This document shows, piece after piece, positions 12,312-23,467 of a DNA stretch of 64,000 nt (within the stretch, counting starts at the first letter, position 1; every line of letters begins with the position of its first letter). The DNA comes from Eutypella sp. D-1 (lineage: Eukaryota > Ascomycota > Sordariomycetes > Xylariales > Diatrypaceae), in the NCBI GenBank assembly GCA_023313575.1, contig JAJTTP010000009.1:1798001-1862000 (forward strand), in the 5' to 3' direction. The notes under the pieces were generated by a model. That model had not been told where the DNA came from and ran no database searches. It worked only from the letters and a program-made list of their open reading frames with translations. The translations under genes and the position numbers were made by a program.

Positions 12312-15300
12312 TCATTTGGTCTCGTCGGACCCATCGGGGTTGCGGCCTTGAGGTCCGGTCGGGATAGGATGGTTGCCCTGGGGCCCTTGGTGCTGGTGGT
12401 TATGGCCTTGGTACCCCTTGTTGTAATTGTTATTACCGTTTCGGTGAGGTGGTCCATACTGGTGCATCTGCGACGGGCTCGTGCCAAACTGTTGAGGTCC
12501 AGGATTGCTATAACCGCGCATGTTGACTTGATCCTGCCTGTTAGTGGGGTTTCGATAGCCATTGAAATTCTTGTGATACTTACTCTGGCCCTGTTGCTGG
12601 GGTGAAAACGCTGGTACTTGATATTGCATCCCGGGGCTCATGCTGTACATCGGTTGGCCCTGCTGCGAGCCCTGATGGACCATCATTGGCGCCGCTGGCC
12701 GGCCCGGGCTCGGGTATCCGTTAGCAGCGGGCATGGGCTGCGGGGGCGTTGCACCGGGAGGTATAAACTGAGGATGACCGGGTTGGTACATCTGCATCTG
12801 CGGAGGGACTGCGACCATGCCCTGAGGGGTCATGAACTGTGGTGGCACCATCTGACCACTCATGTTTCCTGGTTGTTGGGGCATGTAAGACCCGTTATTG
12901 GAGAAGCTCCGACCGAATTGATTCATCTGGGGTTGCCCAGGTCCCATGAAGGATGGCATGGCGGGCTGGTTGTAGGGCATTTGCGCGGGCGAGTTCATAG
13001 CCGGTGGATACGCCGCCATTGGTACTGGATTCATTCTCGGGGAAGAGAATGATTGGGATGAGCTTGAAGGCATCATCCTGTGGTCGTCTGGGCCATTAAA
13101 GGGAGCATGAGGCACCGGTCCATGTTGGGCGCTGCCGTGCATCTGAACAGGGGGGACGTGTGGAGAATGTCGCGGTCCCATGTTATGAGCCCCATGCTGC
13201 AGATGGAAGGGTAGTTGGTGTTGGTGAGCAATATGCGGGACGGCATGTGTGGTGTTTGGCGTTGGCTGGGGGTTGAAAGGTTGACGCTCGAAGTACTCGT
13301 TATAAGATAGGCGCATGGTTGACTCCGGCTTCTCATCATCCGTGGCCGAGCGCCAGGTCGGCGGAGTGTCATATGAGGGCGGTATTCCGTCGTTGTCATT
13401 CCAGTTCTTATTCTCCGGTGGCTTCAATGTCTTGACGTAAGACAGGATTACACACTTATTGGCATCAACTGCCTTTCTCTTCTTCGTAATGACGACTAGC
13501 GGAACGCTGGTATTTGCCGAGGGAGGCTCCATACCGTTGTTTACGTTGGAACGGGGACTCGACGTTGTGCTTGGATGGCCATTAGGACCAAAGCTCGGGG
13601 CAAATGAACCAGGCCGGAATTCATGACTGTTGGGGTTTAGCTTTCCACCGATGTGACCCGGCACACCCATGCGGCGGGCAAACGCAGGGTCGGCACCGTT
13701 GGCCGGGCCAGTTGGAGGCATGCGCATGTCCTGGCTTGGAGGCATGGAATGCATCTTCTGCTGGTCGAGATTTCGGATGCGAGCCGACAAGCCGCCGCCT
13801 TGACGGCCAGTCTGGGGCATATGCTGTGGGCCTGCACGATTGCCCTGGAACTGAGAGTATTGTGGGCCATAACTTTGGCGGTTGCCTTGATGGCGGCCCT
13901 GGGCTCCGCCCGAAGCGGGAGCGTGTGTAGTAGCGGGGGCAGTAGGCCGAGCGGTCCTGTTGTCTGAAGGAGCCTGGGAGGCCACAGCTGGCTGGGGCTC
14001 TTTCGAGGTAGCTGTCTTCTTCTCCTTCGCCACCGCTTCTTCGGCCTTCCTCTTTTTTACTTCCTCGGCATCACGCTGGGCCTTCTGTTGTATCTCTCTC
14101 TGCTTCGCGGGGTCCTTAGCAATAATAGAAATCAGGTCAACGGGTACAGGAGTTGGAAGCTTGAAGCTGTCGGCGAATTTTCTCAGTTCGGTCAGCTTAA
14201 CCTCCTTATCAGCCTTCGCCTTGGTGCTGCGAGCTTGTGCGGCGTTCATTCGCTGTTGATTGGCAAATGACTTGAACTCCTTCAAGACATCACGCTCAAC
14301 AGTTAAAGTTGCGCTCGGTGTACCCTCCTTCGCCTGGGGTGGGATTATCATATTAGTTGCGGCTGATGGCTTCAGCTGGGTGGGATTCTGGTTCGACGAT
14401 TTGGCCTCTGGTGCCTTAGGCTGGGAGTCGGCCTTAGTTTCTGGCTTGGTATTCAAGGTCTTAGAAATCGGCGTAGTAGCGGAAACATCGTTCTTGGAAG
14501 TCGCTCGGGATTTTGCGTCATCAACCTTAGCTCCGGCTTGACCTTTCGGGTTCCTGAGCTGGGATGATATAATGGCGGGATCAACAGGGGCACCTTTGAC
14601 GGTGGCTGAACCGGTCGGCGCCCGTCGTGCAGGGGGGGTGTACTTGTTCTCTCGGCTTCCGGGAAGAGGAGGGAAATCCTGCCGCTTAACTCCACTGTAT
14701 CTATTGGAAAGGTCAGGATACGTCGCAACAAGCTAGTCGAACTATATGTTGGTGAAACTTACTTGTCCTCTTCGTCAGCTTTATCATTGGCACCACCGAC
14801 GTGGTCCATCACTCGCTCTTCCGCGACATGAGCCGTGGTAGCAACACTTCGTTCGATCTCTCGCGCTTTCTTTTCGGCGGCAATCATTCGCTCCCTATAT
14901 TGCGGATGGCTCTTATCAATCTGGGTCGTGTAGAAGTTCTCGTCGTAGTTCGTCTTCAGGCCAAACAGTCGCTCGTTCTCGGCAAATTGGTCCCAGGCAC
15001 CGCTGCCGGAGGACTTCTCGAGGGTATGATCGAAGGTATCGGAGCTGTCGGGGACCCATCTTTGCAGCTCCCGATCGGGACCACCCGCGCGACCAGATGA
15101 GATGGCGGCATCAGTGCGGAAAGTAGCAGCTCCATTTCCTAGAGGGACATATATCAGTTGAGGATTTAAAACAAAGCCTGTCTTACACCATGACCCAATC
15201 TTACCATTCGGTGCCTTTCCATCGCCCTTACCCGCCATGACCCTGACATCCGAGCTGTCCTTCTTCTGGAAGGACATATTGGATTGCTCCCTCTTGTTGG

Positions 15301-15343
15301 CTCCGTTCGCGGCGTGACTCGAGCCCTTCTTCTGCTGTACCAT
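12312..15343 (-). CDS. PBP1: ataxin-2 / Pbp1-type RNA-binding protein (LsmAD, PAM2)
   Basis: Exons on the minus strand are 15343-15205, 15138-14763 and 14700-12312, with introns 15139-15204 and 14701-14762; joined they encode about 967 aa. The joined second exon begins FRTDAAIS and continues WVPDSSD...WDQFAENERLFG...YDENFYTT, the LsmAD domain of ataxin-2 (about residues 50-125). A RQDFPPL motif follows. The middle and C-terminus are Gln/Pro/Met/Asn-rich and disordered. At about residue 526 lies KLNPNSHEFRP, a clear PAM2 motif that binds the C-terminal domain of poly(A)-binding protein. The family acts in cytoplasmic mRNPs and stress granules and in poly(A) control. The usual N-terminal Sm-like domain is not present in this model. 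The ATG at 15343 is preceded by an acceptor-like catag, so an unseen upstream exon is possible. Confidence 0.85.
13611..13640 (-). other. PAM2 motif coding segment of Pbp1
   Basis: Encodes LNPNSHEFRP, which matches the PAM2 consensus LNxxAxEFxP except for Ser in place of Ala. PAM2 peptides dock on the MLLE/PABC domain of poly(A)-binding protein. It is the strongest single pointer to the gene's identity. Confidence 0.85.
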
Positions 15344-15789
15344 TTCTATGACACAAGCCGAGACAGCTTAGGTTGAGAAGATCGAATCTCGTGGAAAACC
15401 AACAACGATTGCAAAGGGAACACCGACGCTTTAATCCTGTATAAGATTCGCATTAGACTCGAAAGAGACCGAAAGGCGGAATGGAATACCCCGGTGACAG
15501 GGGTAACATGGATAAGGGGGAGGGTGTCAATTGAGGGTTTTCCGGTCTGATTATAACGAGGAGTCGGGAATAACCAAGGCGGAGAAGTCAATTCGTAAGG
15601 TTTGAGTTGGGAGTGAGTGTGCTCGGAACAACGAAATTAGGTTTAGGTGACGCGGATCTGTTATTGGGCGGGTATGGAAGATGATGATAATGATGATGAT
15701 GCATGCAATGCGAAGCTTCGTCCCGACGGTGGAAAATAATAATGATATGATAATGGCTAGGCAGAACTCACCTCACTTTAATCAAGATA

Positions 15790-15804
15790 ACTCGACTCGA
15801 CTCG
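15790..15804. repeat. (actcg)3 tandem repeat
   Basis: Three exact pentanucleotide copies plus a partial one, upstream of Pbp1 and probably in its promoter or leader. Confidence 0.7.
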
Positions 15805-16488
15805 ACGCAGTGTGGTTTCCACCCTTGTATGATACGGGGGATATAGGTCTTCTTGCGTCGGAATCGGCGGGCTTTCGAGGTTTACCGGCCGGGGTCGTGC
15901 GTGGCAGAAAAAGTAGGTGACGAAGTTGTGTCAAATTCCCCGGTCGTTGTCTAACTGCCTATTCGAGGGAATAGGATGTTTTATTTTATTTTACTTTTTT
16001 TTTGTATCAATGGCCGAGAAACGAAAAAAAGAAAAGAAAAAAGACCCCGAGGAATCTGCCAGCGCAAGAAGATTAGGATGCAGGTAGAATAATGGCAATG
16101 AGCGGAAAGATTCTAGAAAATCATAGCAGCTTGCTGCCACATGGGGAAATTTGGGGGGAGGGGAGAGGGGAGAGGGGAGAGGGGATTCAATGACACAAAA
16201 TGGGGGTCAATGAGTGAGTGAGTGGAAAATAGGGAAGAAAGTGCTTTGTTGTTGATTAGAGTAGAAGCCGGCCTAAACACCTTTTGCAAAGGTTGAGACG
16301 GGGACCAACGGGGGGACGGGGGGGTGGTGGTTAAGGAAGAAGAAATAATAAGTGTCGATTTTCGCGGGTCCAGCGCACTGCCCCGTGCCCTCTTCCCTCG
16401 AACGATATTTAAGTACTCAGTATGTATGTACGGAGTATGGGATATGTATGTAAAAGTTGGGAGGATGGCAGGGAATAGGTTAGGTAAC

Positions 16489-16502
16489 AACCTTGAAAGG
16501 TT
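16489..16502. repeat. AACCTT-GA-AAGGTT palindrome
   Basis: A 14-nt inverted repeat with 6-bp arms. The same sequence occurs at 17817-17830, a variant at 38716-38729 and an imperfect one at 16682-16695. Confidence 0.7.
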
Positions 16503-16629
16503 ATGGGTTATGGGGATGGATTTCCACAGGTTGTGTGTGTGGTGGAAGGAGAAAGAGTGAGTACCTAAGTAAGTTGCTAAGGTAAAGTAGGTAAAATAAA
16601 ATAAAAAAGTAGGCCGCAACCGTAGCACC

Positions 16630-16680
16630 AACCACACACACACACACTCACACACTCACTCACACACATACACACAAACA
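16630..16680. repeat. CA-rich microsatellite
   Basis: Interrupted (ca)n/(cact)n tract upstream of Pbp1. Its reverse complement creates part of a spurious minus-strand open frame. Confidence 0.7.
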
Positions 16681-17816
16681 CAACCTTGGAAGGTCAGTCT
16701 AACTTTAGAGTTGGGCTGCCCGATGGACAAAAATATTATGAAGGTCCAAGTAAAAATGAATGGTGGTAAGGACAATCAGGCGCAGTTTCCGGAGTCGATT
16801 AAAAAAAAAAGTAACAGGAAACCTTAGTAGGGTAGTAAGGTAGGGGTTGGCAGTTGGCAGATGGGTAGGAAACACACACCCACCCGCTCTAGGTACCTTA
16901 GGTAAGTGATAAGTATGTATGGGTACTTGAGTACTCGAGTAAATAGGTGCATGCGGAAGTACATATATGTGTGTAGGTACCTAGGGAATGTACCCAGTTA
17001 AGGGGATGCCGAGTGGAGTTACTTAGGAGGTAGGCTGGGCTAGAGCAGATGTAACTGGATACAATGTACATAAGGTATGATGATGTATCTACGGTACCTA
17101 CTTACTAGCAGGTAGCTGAGACCGGGTGTGTAGGTAAGTGTTGGGAACAAAGGCAATGATAGCTCTCGTGATAAACTTTTAATGAGGCCGGGGGGAGGTA
17201 CTTCCTCCTCTAGAAATCTAGAAGGTATGGGTAAAAATTCCAGTCTTTCCTTGAGAGAAAGAAAGAACTAATGTGCGCGAAGGGGGGCCCGGGGGGGAAC
17301 GTGTTGGCTGATTTCGACTTGATTTTCAAGGAATAAGGAAGGGGTCATGTCTCACCTCGGTGGGTTTTATCTTGAATGTAGGTAAAATAGGAATAAATGA
17401 AAATAGACCTGGTAGCCGTAGGCCCGCCCGAAGTCGAGACCGCGCAACTACCGACTGACTAACGGCCTTCTTCCCTAGCTGGCGGTTGTTTATCTCCCTT
17501 GTTCACATCCCCCGGCTTTGCTTTCGCGATAATACCGATGGATACGTCAGGTAGGTTGGATAGGGCTGACCGGTCGCAATGTCGTTTGGATGTACCTAGA
17601 TATATACCTCAGGTGTTTGCCACATACCTGGGCGTCTTCGACAAGGAGAAGGTAAGGGAACCTCGGAAGGAGATTTGTTCAAACCCAGGTGTAGAAAACA
17701 AAAGTGAGGGTAGAGAAGGTGGAAGTGGTAGTTAAACTAGTTGCGTAGACATATGTATATAGGACATACATAAGTATGTAGAACGACGTGGTGGGGTGGA
17801 GTGTGGACATGCGAAG

Positions 17817-17830
17817 AACCTTGAAAGGTT
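17817..17830. repeat. AACCTT-GA-AAGGTT palindrome, second copy
   Basis: Identical to 16489-16502, including the two-base centre; flanking similarity is limited to a few bases. Confidence 0.7.
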
Positions 17831-20800
17831 ATTGCGTTGCGGTAAGTAGGCTTGGTAGAGTAAGTCCAGGTAGTGGTGAAATCTGGAGATTGCTGGCATG
17901 AGTGGAGTCCAGTCCAGTGACTTCGCTATGTGTACCTTTTCGACGTGCCCATGCACTAGCGAGGAAGCTCGATATGTGATTGGCTACTGCATCACCCGTT
18001 ACACTACTATAGAAGTTGTGGGCTACTGAACGCAAGCACGAGATAGACGTAGAGGCGTCTTGAAGACCTGCCGGTCAAGGTAATTATAGAATGAAAAAGA
18101 TTCAAAATAGACTATGCTTCCTCCTCAATATGGTTAATGTGGGCCGAAGTTCAACCTTGGAATTATATCACTTAATATGCTATTCGGTTGGCATTTTACA
18201 TCATCCCCAAGGCTGACCTGGACCATATCCAGGTGCCGCCCGAACTAGTACCTTTGTGCCTTTTACGTTATACGGCCCGGAGCGTTTTTAGCATGTACGT
18301 ACGGTCCATCAGAGGTTACGTAGCTGGGGGGACCTTACGTAGCGGCCTTGCGGTCGTGTGGGAGCTTCTTCAACGGTTGGCACTCAAGTCGCTAGTAATT
18401 TTAAGCAAACGGTATAGCATCCAAGGTTCTTCCTGACATGTGCTTCTTGTCACCAATTTCTACCTTTCCTAGGTATTATATTCTGGTTGTAGTCCACATG
18501 CCCTGTTCAACCAGTTCGAATCCCAATCAATTTATCAATACCAAGGCGAGGATCGTCTCGATAGCCGGGCCTCGGGCGCACGAAATCCGTGTTAACCTAT
18601 CAGCCTAGTACATATGTACCTAGAGTGGCCCGAAAAGGCGCCTTGAGGAAAGTGCCATGATAATCCTAGAAAGAAAGAAAGAAACAGAACTTTAAAGGAC
18701 AAGCTCCTCGCTTCTCCGGTCTGACCTTGGACAAACGATAACAAGCAAATCGCCCTGCTCATAACTTTCTTCTTACCAACTCTCGCCTTGCGCAAGGGAA
18801 TTAATTGGCCCTCCTCTCCCCTCGCCGTGTTTGCTCCGCTCAGGGTCAGGCTGGGGCGTTGTCGTCGTTCAGAAAGCCAACCTTGAAATTAGCCCAAACC
18901 TCTTCCTTAGGCGAGGAAGCTTAGATGCACAAAGGACTTATCGCTCGGTATCTTTCTCAAGTTAACTAGCCATTGTAATACCTGTCTACCTTTGGTAATA
19001 CTAGAAGTACAAAGTCCGGAATAATTGTAATCCCATGATTCGACGGACGGACGGACGGATGGACCATATCACAAGCCTCATCAAACGAGGACCAACTCTT
19101 TTTCTCTTTATCGCTATTTAAGTCCAAAAGCGAGGGGGAGGGGACGGGAGGAAGAAAGGAGGGGTCAAAAGGGCTAGTTAGCCCAGCCCCCCCTTCTATA
19201 GATAATCAACCCATATACGGAGTAGTAGCTACTCTATCTGATGTGAATATGCAAGCAAGATATACATACCTAACCTGGACATAGGTAACTATTACCTATA
19301 TGGATACAACCAATATACTAAAGATAGGCGATGACCACATCCGATATAGAATGGCGCTCATGGCCTCTCCGTCTGGCCTCCCATCTGCATGTTGGATCAA
19401 TAAAGAAAAAAAAAAGAAAAAAAAGGGACCTGACTCGCTGGGCGGGGGGTTTTTTTTTTGTGGTTTAGGTACTGTACTATTGTACGCATATAGGATCCCC
19501 GGACTTGGCATCGGGAAACACCCTTGTCCAACAACAATCCTCGACGGGGCTAACTCACACCGGGGGGGGGCAAGGCACGCGGGACCTTGAGGAGTCCAAA
19601 CTCCGCCGGAGCTTTGGAGAGGACGGCGAGCCGGGGCATGCGCGCGCATAGTTCGGTCGAACCTCGAATCGCAGGCTAGGATTACGCTGCCAGTAAACCC
19701 ACGCTATATGGTCATGTAAGCCGGCAGGCCGGTAAGCTGATTTCTATATCCTGAACTTCCTTCCTTTAGGTAACCCACGTAGCCCGACCAGAGGAGGTGT
19801 TATTGCACGAGAGAGAGGCACAAGGTTTTGTGGCGATTATAAAAAAAAAGGAGGTGCTGTGAGTGAGGCTTATGGCTATTAACAACTTTTTTTTCAGCCA
19901 ACGGTTTTATTCCGGCCTGTCACCGAACCGACCGGGGCAGTTCACACCGTAATCTGTGGAATGCGACGGCTAGGCATCTATATCCGTCTACCTCCAGTGC
20001 ACGAGCAGGAGCAGGCCCGGTGAATAGGAGGAAGCGCCTCAGGGTAGTAGACTATTATTCTACGTGATTAATTGCGGCCTGTACTTCATCGTCTTACATC
20101 CGATGTACCTCGAATAGCGCAAACGAAGCCTTTTTCTTATGAGGCAAAAGTTCCCCGAACCCCTCATCATTCTTTTGCTCCTCTCCTATAAACGGCGTCC
20201 TATAGAACCATGTGATAAGATAAATTTTTATGTCAAAAAATAAGTTCGGGCGGCCTATTTGGAGAGCCCGTCTTACAAACGGGGCTTCGCGAACCGTTTG
20301 CCGCCCCCACAAGCGTACGAGCGAGCAGGCAGTAGGGGAGGGGACGCCGCTATCTCGGCAGCGGCATTCTTTACACAATCTCCTCCCCCGCCTCCCTCCC
20401 TCTCTCCCTCCTCCGCCAAAATCGCCCAACTAGAACCCCTGCAACATTCTTTCGTTCTCTGGCGGACGGAAGCTCCCGCCGCCGCGGCGGCCCCCAGAGA
20501 TGCTCACCCTCCCTCATTTTATTTCCCCAGATCACCATCGATTCCAACCGTCGCACGGGAGGACCAACGGACTAACTAACTACTAATATACTAACCGGCT
20601 ACGTGATTGATACCCACGCAGGCTTGCGCCTTGCGTTCAGAACGGCTCGGTACGATAGTAGTCAACGAGGAAGCTTACAGCCAGTTTGAGTGGTGGCTGT
20701 CGTCAACAGCTGTATCATTTATCGTATCTGGCCCAGCGAACTATTACTTGACCCAAGACGAGAATCGAGCTGGGCCTCATCAACGCCGCCGCTTACAATT

Positions 20801-21719
20801 TAACTGGGGGAGGGGGGGGGTCTACCAAAGAGTTCTCGCCAAGACAATATCGAAACTCCTTGTCGCACCTTATAGGACGTTGGCCGGCCACGGAATATAT
20901 GCCTAACACTAGCCCATTCAGCCCTTGTAACAACATGAATGGACTTGGTGATCGCTCGCGGAGTGACAGCAACGTTGCCGTGGTGGAGAGAGAGAGAAAG
21001 AGATAGTCTCACTTAATGTAGTTAATTACCTGCGTTCTTCAGCCTGCCCCAGCAACAGAGCCTATGTATGCAGTTAGTAAGAGGCTCAAGAGACTTATAC
21101 TCATCAGACAGTGCCCGGTGCCTAGGTAGGAAGGAGCGGGTATTTCTGTAGGGTGGCGGAGTGGCTTTGACGCTTGGCAGACGATGAGGTCGTGGAACAA
21201 TTATTGGGCTCGCGCGAGGCCGAAGTGGCTATACCGGAGTGTTACCTTACTGAAGGCCCATCATCGCACTACGGCCTAAAGGGATTTCGTCGCAGCAGCA
21301 GCATCACCCAGCACGGTACCAATGCCTTCGTTGGCTAGAAAGCGAACCCCGTTGGATAATTCGTTTGAAATACCGTTGTCGCGACACCCCTCTCCATCCT
21401 TAGGACTTTCTATCCAATGGCAAGCATCCATTCATCCGGTCCTTATTTACTGGTTCGTATATATATACATACCCATCAGGTGAGACCCATCTGGGTCATT
21501 GGAGGGATCGGCACCGTAGACGATCGGCTCAAGCATAAGCTGAAGATTAGCTGAGCTAATCTGTTGTCCCATTTGGTCAGAGGATGCTGCTCATTGTCGA
21601 CTACCTAGGTAGATACACAGCCCTGGAGGAATAGTTGGTAGCAAGATCGGACGGATGAACTTAGGTAAGCCAATACGAGAGCTTTGCTATGATACTATGT
21701 ATTCACATGTGGCCGATAT

Positions 21720-21756
21720 AGCTGAGTCTCTTCAGGGAAGACTGAGAGACTCAGCT
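21720..21756. other. strong hairpin-forming inverted repeat
   Basis: Arms AGCTGAGTCTC (21720-21730) and GAGACTCAGCT (21746-21756) are perfectly complementary over 11 bp. Inner bases (CAG with CTG, plus T-A) extend the stem past one bulge and leave a loop of about six bases. It lies in AT-rich non-coding DNA far from any gene. It could be a structured RNA, a protein-binding palindrome or a relic of a small mobile element. Confidence 0.5.
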
Positions 21757-23262
21757 GCTATCCTACATGTTTCCATTATATTGAGAAGAAGAAGAGAGCA
21801 TGCCCCAGTTATCAAAATAGTATAGAACTGCACCTCATGACCCTTTGTTTACTCCGTACATGATCAATTCTTTATTTACTTGACTTCCTTAAGTGTCGTA
21901 GATCTACCCACATATAGCTGCATCTTCTCTTATGCAGCATGCTTTTTTCTAACTCCGTAGTTATCCACAATATGCAATTACAAGGATGGCTTTGTGGTAT
22001 ACCCAGTAACTATGGTATTATCTAATAAGCATATCAGTCATTGAAGGCCTTGCACTCCTCTCTACACAAGGGTGTCAGCTCATGGAAACATTGATTAAGT
22101 CAGATGCCAAGCTTGGCATTAGGCTTGTCCCTAAGCTCCTTGGTTCCTAAATCTTATGAGCCTTCCAGGCTGTCATGTGTTATACTGATACTACCTAACC
22201 TCTGTTAAGCTGCAGTATGTACCTAAGTAGAAAAGACCAAGGTGTAAGTTAACCTTAATCTGTTATGTAAGTACGGAGTAAGGGGAGTATCTATCATAGC
22301 AAGTCATAGTAAGCACTCTGGCACTTGAGGATTTACCTATAACCTTGGAATGATATGTATGATAGTATGCCAATACCGGGGGTATATGAAGGCATTGCAG
22401 ATCTGGAGGTCTGAGCCCTAGAAAGCCTGAAGCTTTCATGCTTGCCCAGGTCCTAAAGTGGATGTTACTTGGCATCTGGTGTGATCCATGGATGTGATGT
22501 GATACTTTATAGCGTACACAAGTACCTAGGTAGGTACTTGACTAATAAATGCCTAGGAAAACCCCCTGCATCATAACTTGCACCGCACCGACGCACCGAC
22601 CGCCAGCCAACCAACCGCCGTAACCGTAGTTGTAGAATTAAGTATGTAGTTATCGTATTGTAGGTAGGTAGGCATCTACCATCAACTTAACTTTTTAGTA
22701 CTTCCCAAAGGTTGCCCAGATGCCTCCTCCAAAACTCTCTTAACGCCTAATCCATAATCCACAACCAACTTCCTGCCTATTTACACACTATTGGGCTCAA
22801 TAATTCACATCTTTTGTTGTTATCGTCGCGTGCGTCGCATAATCAATGAAGACTTCTTTTCCTGTCCGTCTATAGATCTGATTCTAAACAAACCATTATC
22901 CAGTCATTATTGTCCAATTTATTTTTGCACATGTGTGTGCAGTTCCCGTCTCCGAATCGCTCCCGAGGTTCCTTACGCTCTCACTCACTTTCTCTCGCTT
23001 TCGCTTTCTCACCAGCCTATACTCCATATATCCCCATCCCATATATATCCATCCCTGATAAAACTCGCGACAAATAACGCCTTTTAACCGTGACACCTTT
23101 TGCCGAAAACTTCCTTATATATTCACAACCACCGATAACACACGATACATCCGCTACACCCGCTGCACCCGCGAAATCTACCCAGTCCTGCTTTTGAGGG
23201 GGATATCAGACTTGCGCGCATACGCCTAAAGCTAGTGGAGCTGGTTTGGTGGGTTCTATTGA

Positions 23263-23280
23263 GTTCGGTTCGGTTCGGTT
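23263..23280. repeat. (gttcg)3.6 tandem repeat
   Basis: Three full copies and a partial copy about 190 nt upstream of the Bud6 start, so in its promoter or leader. Confidence 0.75.
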
Positions 23281-23467
23281 TAGTATTGGGTCAAAATATT
23301 GGGAGATATCGCTCGTGATAAGAGGTGGGAAAGGAAGGAGACAGGACAGGAGAAAAAACAAAGGCTACTGGTAGTCTTCACTGGGAGGCAATATATAAAC
23401 CCAACCAGCCACATTCATTTCCTCGAAGAAGAAGAAGAAGAAGAAGAGAAAAAGAAAACCAAAGAAA

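Larger units (their letters stand above)
15344..23467. other. 8.1 kb non-coding region between divergent Pbp1 and Bud6
   Basis: No protein gene or tRNA is recognised. The minus strand just upstream of Pbp1 is pyrimidine-rich, as expected of a fungal leader, and a good donor (gtgagt, minus strand, near 15770) plus the catag acceptor near 15345 suggest a 5'UTR intron. Low-complexity blocks include a gat-rich tract (15680-15703), G/A repeats (16152-16183) and CA-type repeats (16630-16680). Many aggtacct/tacctaggta-like short repeats occur between 16,880 and 17,130 and near 22,520. Open frames such as 16113-16655 (-) and 20259-20579 (+) are compositional accidents. Confidence 0.5.

Noticed and set aside
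16113..16655. 180-codon minus-strand frame rich in Pro, Ser, Thr and His
   Set aside because: The DNA is low-complexity (CA and G/A repeats) and pyrimidine-rich on that strand; it looks like a leader or promoter of Pbp1, not a protein.
18500..18540. Possible tRNA B-box (gttcgaatccc)
   Set aside because: No A-box or acceptor stem could be built around it; no tRNA was found elsewhere by eye.
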